The notes beneath the pieces were generated by a model, which was given only the letters and a program-made list of their open reading frames with translations, had not been told where the DNA came from and made no database searches. This document shows, one piece after another, positions 60,151 through 64,000 of a DNA stretch of 64,000 nt (positions are counted from its first letter, which is position 1; each line of letters starts with the position of its first letter). The DNA comes from Eudromia elegans. Taxonomy: Eukaryota; Chordata; Aves; Tinamiformes; Tinamidae. The stretch is taken from contig PTEX01000303.1 in the NCBI GenBank assembly GCA_003342815.1, positions 328,415 to 392,414 of the forward strand, in the 5' to 3' direction. The position numbers were made by a program, and so were the translations under genes.

Positions 60151-61363
60151 TTTGTGGGTTTTTTTTTTTTTTGTGCATAATACTTGCAGTGAATATTTTT
60201 CAAAATTGCATTTTTCACGTAAAAATTCACTTAAAAATTTCTCCAGGAGGCTGCAGAAATTGCCAATTAAAAAATAAAAAAAAGGAAAAAAGAAAAAAAG
60301 AAAACATCCTATAAAGAAAAAGATCAATCCCAACCTAATGCCCCATTTGATGAAGCTAATAATGCTCCCATTTGATGTTTAATATAGTAATAATGACAAG
60401 TCTAAACTTGCACAGGTAACTTGAACTTGTAATGCATTTTGAAATAGGTTGATTGCCAAGGTCAAAGCATCATTATCATCATGCCAGTTTAGCTCAGCAG
60501 TTGAGAGGGTGCGCAGAGGTGTTAAAAGAACTCTGTCTTAGAGAGCAGTGCCTCAATGACTAAGAAAATCTCAAGAGAGCATTTACACAATGTGACACCC
60601 TATCATATTAAAATAATAATTAAAAAAAAAGAAAAGATGAATATAAGAACCCTCCCTTTCACTCAGTTTCTGGAGGTCTAGTGAGCTGAAGTAGAGATAA
60701 CATTCAGTAACAAGACTAGACAACTTTTGAGAAAAAGGATGCTCATATGTATAAAATCCTATAAGATGTTCCTATGTTCGCTTTTGAATCTGAGAGCAAA
60801 CTGCAGATCAGACATGGCCACACATAGAAAAAAATACAGTTGCTAAGGAACGGGAGAAATAAATGAACAAATAAAATCTCTCTATCTGTCTTTTACTCCG
60901 CATATAAGGGAGAGTCTCATAATTGCCTGTCAGCCTCCTTCTTTCCCTAAGAAGCAACAGGTCCCTCTCGTATTGCTGGGATTTCCTGGATATACTTGCT
61001 TCCTTGCTTCTGCTGCCAGAGGCCCAGCACTAACCGCTCTGCCAAAAAGCATTTCTGTAAGGAAACACTGAGTTGCAGGAGAAGTGAAAGGCATATCATT
61101 TCTTTGACACTCTACCACCGCTTCCCAACATTGTGCTCAGGGATGATATATTGCCTGTGATTCTATGCATACCTACAGAAAGGATTTTAAAGCTAGTTTT
61201 TAGTTCTCTCATTTTTTTTTTACTTTTTGCTCCTTAAATTCTCACCCTTTGAAGGAGCTGCACATTTAATTTTGGTTTTGCTACTGAGAAACCTCAGACA
61301 GCTTTTGGAATCGAGTCCTTAATGTAAGGGTCTGTATGGATGTCAAAGGAAATGAACATCTTA

Positions 61364-61397
61364 CAATGATTTTTCAGCAGCAATGATTTTTCAGCAA
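61364..61397. repeat. 17-bp tandem duplication
   Basis: CAATGATTTTTCAGCAG is followed directly by a copy with one change. Confidence 0.92.
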
Positions 61398-61931
61398 CAA
61401 GGAAAAAAAAATTACATTTGTAGAGTATTATATCTAATTATTTCTTCCACAACTAATGAATGCAAATAGTTTATAACTACTTAAAAATCTATCGAATGAC
61501 ATTTCAGAAAATCTCCTTAAATTAAAAAGGTATAATTGGTTGAATAGTGATGTAGTAGGCTTCTCAGAATTTAGTCCACTTTGTTCCTTTGGTTCCTTCA
61601 GAAACAGATTGGACAATAAAATTTATTTAAATTGCAGGAATTAATTGAAAAATCACACTGGATTATTACATTATAAAATTATCCCAAGTTAGAGGCATTT
61701 TTAAATACAAAGAGAAAGAAATCAAGAATTTAAGGCCAGAGTACAGGTCTTTGAACCAATCACAGAAAATAGAAACCATCAATCTTGCAGAACTAAATAT
61801 TCACTTGAAGTAGAAGTATTGCCCAACACTTATAAGATCTCCCATTTTTATAGCATAAATGTGCATAAAGTGTAATGAACACTTCTGATAACAATATTTT
61901 GGGGGAAAAAGTATACAAAAGCATGGACTTA

Positions 61932-61992
61932 TTTCTATTATATATTCTATTATATATATATTCTATATATATATTCTATATATTATTCTATT
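61932..61992. repeat. TTCTATATA-type AT-rich tandem tract
   Basis: Five TTCTAT blocks separated by TATATA of changing length. Confidence 0.88.
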
Positions 61993-63366
61993 AGATTAAC
62001 TTAATAAGTACTATAATATTATTTAGTTATTCTACCTGTGTGAAAACGTCCTTATTTTAAAGCAGTGTGTGCACTCTTATATGATTTGGCATTTTTATTC
62101 ACACTTCTGTGTTAAATGTTGATATTATTGAGGTAGATGTTTTTAGCAGCAATGCGTAAATTGTTTAACTATTCAGATCATATGAAGGCAGTAGTAATGA
62201 CTATCTAAAGGTTATATCCTGGTTCAATTCTGTTAGCATTTAGGGGAGAAAATATAGTATTCAGTTGGTAAATAATTACAGTTAATTTTTAGTTATATCT
62301 TTCAGTCCAATTTTGTAAAAATTGAGAAAGTGTCAAAAACAAGCATGAAGTCTCTCAAAATATTTGTATTTGAATGTCATAATTCCTCTACAGTTTAGCA
62401 TAATCTTTTTGCGGTGCTTTGGACAGAAAACGAATGATTTGTATGAAGAGATATCAGCTGTCAACTCATATCACATGAAAAGGCCATTTTATATTTTAGA
62501 GTAAACGATAGTATACAAAGTGATGGGAGTAAAGGACAATTTTAGAAATATATATACACATTCTTTGCAAAGTGTTTTTGTTTTGATTTTTTAAATAGTT
62601 CCAGGTGGATTAACTAAGTAAAAAACAACATATACAAGCATAATATTATCTGAAAAGATTAAATAGATTTATCTTTCTTTTCACTATTATTCCTTGAAAC
62701 TTTGTTATAGAAAAATGTCACTACATTTTCTTCTGGCTTAGGGATATAGTTTTCTATTTTGGTTCAGCTTGCTTATTTCTCACAAAGAATTTCACTGCAA
62801 TCACTAAAAATCAGGCTCTGCAAATCTCTGTGAGATTTCTTCTCTACAGAAGGAAAGCTGGAATATGTATCTTGATAAACTTTAATTAGTTGCAGTAATG
62901 AAGTAATAGCTGATCTATATCTACTGTATTATATTCTCTACACTTCTAAATAGGTAATGACATTTAATTTGCAAATATGACACTACAACTCCTTATCTAT
63001 TAAATTATACCTGAAGGCAAGGCACAGAATATTATGAACAATATAAAGCAGTCTAAAGGCTTCAGATGTTCGTATTCATTGAATAGATGTACCCAAAATT
63101 GAACATGGTACCTACCACCATATCAACACTACGAATCAATCTCTTAAGATATTAGTGGTTCTGTTGGTTACTCTCTGACCATCTGGAATACTTACCAAGA
63201 TGCAGACACTCAAAAATGGGGAGCAGTATGCTCAGGTGTGTTAATCTTTTTGAGCTGGAGAGCTTATATCATACAGCTACCTGAATCTTTTCCATCTGTG
63301 CTTGCACAGTCCATCTAGGTCACATAAATTATTTAGGAAGTTCATATTTTCTTATGAGATCTAAGT

Positions 63367-63393
63367 AAAAATAAATAAATAAATAAATAAAAA
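63367..63393. repeat. (AAAT)n microsatellite
   Basis: About six AAAT units, which could also be the A-rich end of a lost retroposon. Confidence 0.92.
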
Positions 63394-64000
63394 CAGAAAA
63401 TTAAACTATGTATAACACTGAAGTTATAACTTATGTTTTAGATGATTGCATTGAATTTCTCAGTCTTCTTTACCTGGCAGGCAGAAAAATAACACTACTG
63501 CCATGTTTCCTTCTGAAGACATTCTAACAAATTATGAGGTGGAAATGAGTCAGTAAAAGCAAACATTCAGGAAGATAGAAGAAACATTCATGCAAGTTTT
63601 TAAGAATGTCTTGGAGGTAAATTGTTAATCTAATTTGCTTTGATTTGTAAAAATACATTTCTGTAGCAAAGCTAAAATGAAGTATTTTTTTTAATTCCAC
63701 ATCATGTACTCACAGAAAAAAAATGTAAATGCAACCATCTTATAAATGCTAAGGGTTTTTTTTTCAAAAATGATCCCATTTTAGAATCAAAATAAAAAGA
63801 TTGTAATCCTAAATGCAAAGCTGTGAATTGCAGGAATCACTGAATTGTTTTAACTTCCTGAATATAATACATCTGAGAACTAGTTTGGAAAGCACAGTTA
63901 CTTATCTAATTGTCATTACTGATGAGGCCAGGGGATATTTCTAATAAACAGGTAATGCTGCTTAGTTAATAACTCCCAAGTTCAAATAGGTTAATGGAAA

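Larger units (their letters stand above)
60151..64000. other. Anonymous AT-rich non-coding DNA
   Basis: No gene or recognised transposon to the window end. Contains a 17-bp tandem duplication (61364-61397), a TTCTATATA-type tract (61932-61992) and an (AAAT)n tract (63367-63393). Confidence 0.6.

Noticed and set aside
60487..60530. tRNA-like A-box (TTAGCTCAGCAGTTGAGAGG)
   Set aside because: No B-box, no acceptor stem pairing and no CCA or poly(A) end in the right place; does not fold as a tRNA or a tRNA-derived SINE.
1..64000. CRISPR array, prophage, operon or rRNA genes
   Set aside because: None seen. Base composition, CR1 and LTR content point to a vertebrate nuclear genome.

Overview
The window looks like a gene-poor, AT-rich stretch of a vertebrate nuclear chromosome, most probably from a bird. 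The main evidence is a set of CR1 LINE copies with the avian-type 3' end: a conserved tail around CTAGAGGTCCCTTCCAAC followed by short ATTCTATG repeats. Solo LTRs of several endogenous retrovirus families and long A/G-rich microsatellites, each interrupted by a single N, fit the same picture. I see no bacterial-style operon, rRNA, tRNA or CRISPR array, and no host protein-coding exon I can defend. The only protein-like sequence is decayed CR1 ORF2 (endonuclease C-terminus and reverse transcriptase).

Layout, left to right. 1-580: the 3' part of a CpG-rich LTR cut by the window edge. 2125-2310: a (GGAA)n tract. 3345-3899: a solo LTR related to the first. 4205-5714: CR1 copy 1 (+). 8716-8900: an (AAAAG)n tract. 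14181-14820: an LTR-like repeat with a second copy at 57961-58651. 15627-15926: short duplications, an 18-bp palindrome and a CR1 tail. 17217-17400 and 17980-19050: old, unnamed repeat-like sequence. 23418-24018: a third solo LTR of the first superfamily. 24091-25750: two minus-strand CR1 tails. 31322-31722: two CR1 scraps. 35529-36485: a minus-strand LTR whose second copy is at 50219-51262, with a plus-strand fragment at 46858-47106. 38214-40658: CR1 copy 2 (+), the longest, from endonuclease to 3' end. 45630-46130: a promoter-like or LTR-like segment. 46296-46675: an old minus-strand CR1. 55740-56359: CR1 copy 3 (+), with an undamaged C-terminal reading frame. Everything else is anonymous AT-rich DNA with homopolymers, short tandem duplications and hairpins.

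No genes act together here. The content is the residue of LINE retrotransposition and of retroviral insertion followed by LTR-LTR recombination. The most useful leads are the splice-donor-like motifs kept between copies of two LTR families, a 31-bp exact repeat shared by two otherwise unlike places, the CpG-rich and probably younger LTRs near the left edge, and several perfect hairpins or palindromes. I did not find a convincing new biological system. All family assignments come from reading the sequence and were not checked against a repeat library.
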